Positions 5,149-5,904 of a stretch of DNA of 5,904 nt are shown here, piece by piece. Source of the DNA: Actinomycetes bacterium. Lineage in GTDB: Bacteria; Actinomycetota; Acidimicrobiia; Acidimicrobiales; Microtrichaceae. The translations under genes were made by a program, and so were the position numbers. Location: the NCBI GenBank assembly GCA_023427825.1, contig JAEZAI010000482.1:1-5904 (forward strand), given 5' to 3'. Under the pieces are notes generated by a model. It ran no database searches, had not been told where the DNA came from, and saw only the letters and a list, made by a program, of their open reading frames with translations. Each line of letters begins with the position of its first letter. Within the stretch, counting starts at the first letter, position 1.

Positions 5149-5904
5149 CCGCCACCGACCGCCACCGCGCCACGAGCCGCCGGCGCCGACCGCCCGACTG
5201 GAGGGCGACCGGCTGGTCGTCGAGGGCCCGCGCATCGCGGACGTGCTCGCCGTCGTGCACCAGCACCTCGGCGCCGGCGCCGCGCTGCTGCGCACCGACC
5301 GCACGATCGTCGGCGGCATCGCCGGGTTCTTCGGACGCGAGCACTTCGTCGTCGAGGCCGACGCGTCCGCCCTCGCCGACGAGCTCTGTCCTGCAGAGGA
5401 CACCCGTTCGGGTGTCCCTGGTGGGACAGAGCCGGCTGCGGGCGACGACTTCGCCTCGCACCTGGCCCGGGCCCTCCGCGCTGCCGAGCCGAGTGGGCCG
5501 TCCGACGAGGAGCTCGTCGCCCGGCTCCAGGGGCTGCTCGTCGAGGACCCGGCGCCCACGATCACGTCGCCCGAGCCGATCGCGCCGCCCGAGCCGATCG
5601 CGCCACCCGAGCCGGTCGCCGCCGCTCCGACGCCCGGGACGCCGTCTGCGACCGGGACCGCGTCCGAGCTCGACGCCCGACTCGTCCTCCTGGCGATGGC
5701 CGCACCCGGCCTGGACCCCTGTGAGCTCGCCGGCCGGATCGATGCCCTGCGGACCGCTCCCCCGCCGCCGGTCGAGCGCGGGATCGTCGCCGTGGCGGGC
5801 GAGCGGGACCAGGCGCTCACCGTCGCCGGCCGGCTCTGCACCGAGGACGGCGCATCGGTCGACGACGTGGTCGTGGTCGCCCCGGAGGCGCCCGAGGGTC
5901 ACCC
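5129..5904 (+). CDS. flhF: FlhF-like protein with degenerate P-loop, 3' partial
   Basis: This is the first 258 residues of an open frame that leaves the window. Residues 24-78 resemble the N-terminal (B) domain of FlhF, the SRP-family GTPase that helps place flagella: an alpha/beta segment, a Leu-Gly-Ala turn, and the diagnostic GGIAGFFGRE (62-71) followed by a beta strand. Residues 79-180 are a low-complexity linker containing a palindromic insert (about 86-101) and a PEPIAP repeat (148-164). Residues about 183-210 look like a short helical N domain. At 219-237 the expected G-domain opening reads IVAVAGERDQALTVAGRLC: the strand and helix pattern fits, but the GxxGxGK[ST] nucleotide-binding residues are missing, and the following strand lacks the usual Asp-Thr-Tyr-Arg. 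GTG 5129 is the first start after an in-frame stop at 5108-5110 and has GGGAG six nt upstream. It overlaps flhA by 20 nt. FlhF ancestry is supported by the N domain and gene order; GTPase activity is doubtful. Confidence 0.8.
   Translation, partial: MFRPTSDRHRPPPRHEPPAPTARLEGDRLVVEGPRIADVLAVVHQHLGAGAALLRTDRTIVGGIAGFFGREHFVVEADASALADELCPAEDTRSGVPGGTEPAAGDDFASHLARALRAAEPSGPSDEELVARLQGLLVEDPAPTITSPEPIAPPEPIAPPEPVAAAPTPGTPSATGTASELDARLVLLAMAAPGLDPCELAGRIDALRTAPPPPVERGIVAVAGERDQALTVAGRLCTEDGASVDDVVVVAPEAPEGH
5383..5432 (+). repeat. Composite palindromic element inserted in frame in the flhF-like gene
   Basis: An outer stem GCTCTGTCC (5383-5391) pairs perfectly with GGACAGAGC (5424-5432). An inner stem GGACACCC (5398-5405) pairs perfectly with GGGTGTCC (5410-5417) around the loop GTTC. 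An alternative fold makes two smaller hairpins: GTCCT/AGGAC (5388-5401) and TGTCCC/GGGACA (5413-5428). The TGTCC core thus occurs four times in alternating orientation. GAGC occurs at 5381-5384 and again at 5429-5432, 48 nt apart, so the unit is exactly 16 codons and keeps the frame. Of the 16 codons from 5384, 8 end in A or T, against 6 of the 85 before them. It encodes a Cys/Pro/Gly-containing linker segment. It is best read as a small mobile-type palindrome, comparable in style to the in-frame palindromic elements of Rickettsia, though no sequence relation is claimed. Confidence 0.75.
5570..5620 (+). repeat. 18-nt tandem repeat encoding PEPIAP
   Basis: Nearly three copies of an 18-nt unit (CCCGAGCCGATCGCGCCG with small changes) encode PEPIAPPEPIAPPEPVA, residues 148-164 of the flhF-like product. 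The first two copies are almost identical, and the third has Val for Ile. It lies in the disordered linker before the helical region and probably arose by replication slippage. Copy number may vary between strains. Confidence 0.8.

Noticed and set aside
5383..5432. Intrinsic transcription terminator or tRNA-like gene (the GTTC loop recalls a T arm)
   Set aside because: It has no trailing T-run and lies within an open frame whose similarity continues on both sides. The segment is too short for a tRNA and lacks acceptor and anticodon arms of the right sizes.
5570..5620. CRISPR-like repeat
   Set aside because: The copies are directly adjacent without spacers, are codon-phased, and encode a Pro-rich linker.
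2734..5841. Very long open frame on the - strand (over 1000 codons), plus another at 1064-3100
   Set aside because: These lie opposite flhB, flhA and the flhF-like gene. Their products are low-complexity (His/Arg/Asp/Gln-rich) and match no family. Long antisense frames are expected where third codon positions are nearly all G/C.

Overview
This window is the middle of a flagellar type III export gate operon, all on the + strand and tightly packed: fliP (5' end outside the window), fliQ, fliR, flhB, flhA, and the 5' part of an flhF-like gene that runs off the right edge. Base composition is very GC-rich, with third codon positions almost all G or C. Together with the layout this suggests a flagellated high-GC bacterium, most plausibly an actinomycete-type lineage (Actinomycetota, possibly Acidimicrobiia). 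That placement is an inference from composition and style only; no marker gene fixes the taxon.

Layout. Positions 1-829 hold FliP, whose frame is open to the left edge, so its real start is not visible. FliQ (826-1095) starts inside the fliP stop (ATGA). A 43-nt gap with a small inverted repeat separates fliQ from fliR (1139-1894). After 18 nt, flhB (1913-3106) begins behind a clear ribosome binding site. flhA (3103-5148) starts inside the flhB stop (ATGA). The flhF-like gene (5129 to the edge) overlaps the end of flhA by 20 nt and has a GTG start behind a good Shine-Dalgarno sequence. No gene-free stretch exceeds 43 nt, and I see no promoter or terminator, so these genes are presumably one transcript begun upstream and continued downstream.

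Function. FliP, FliQ and FliR form the helical membrane export channel. FlhB wraps the channel and switches substrate class by cleaving itself at its NPTH motif. FlhA forms the nonameric ring that receives chaperone-substrate complexes and uses the proton motive force. FlhF, where studied, is an SRP-type GTPase that helps set the site and number of flagella.

Two things stand out, both in the flhF-like gene. First, the place where a P-loop should be (about residues 219-237) keeps the surrounding beta-strand and helix pattern but lacks the Gly-Lys-Thr nucleotide-binding residues. Second, a compact, multiply self-complementary palindrome of about 48-50 bp (5383-5432) lies in frame inside the linker and has codon usage quite unlike its surroundings. 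It looks like a small palindromic repeat that inserted into a coding sequence without breaking it.
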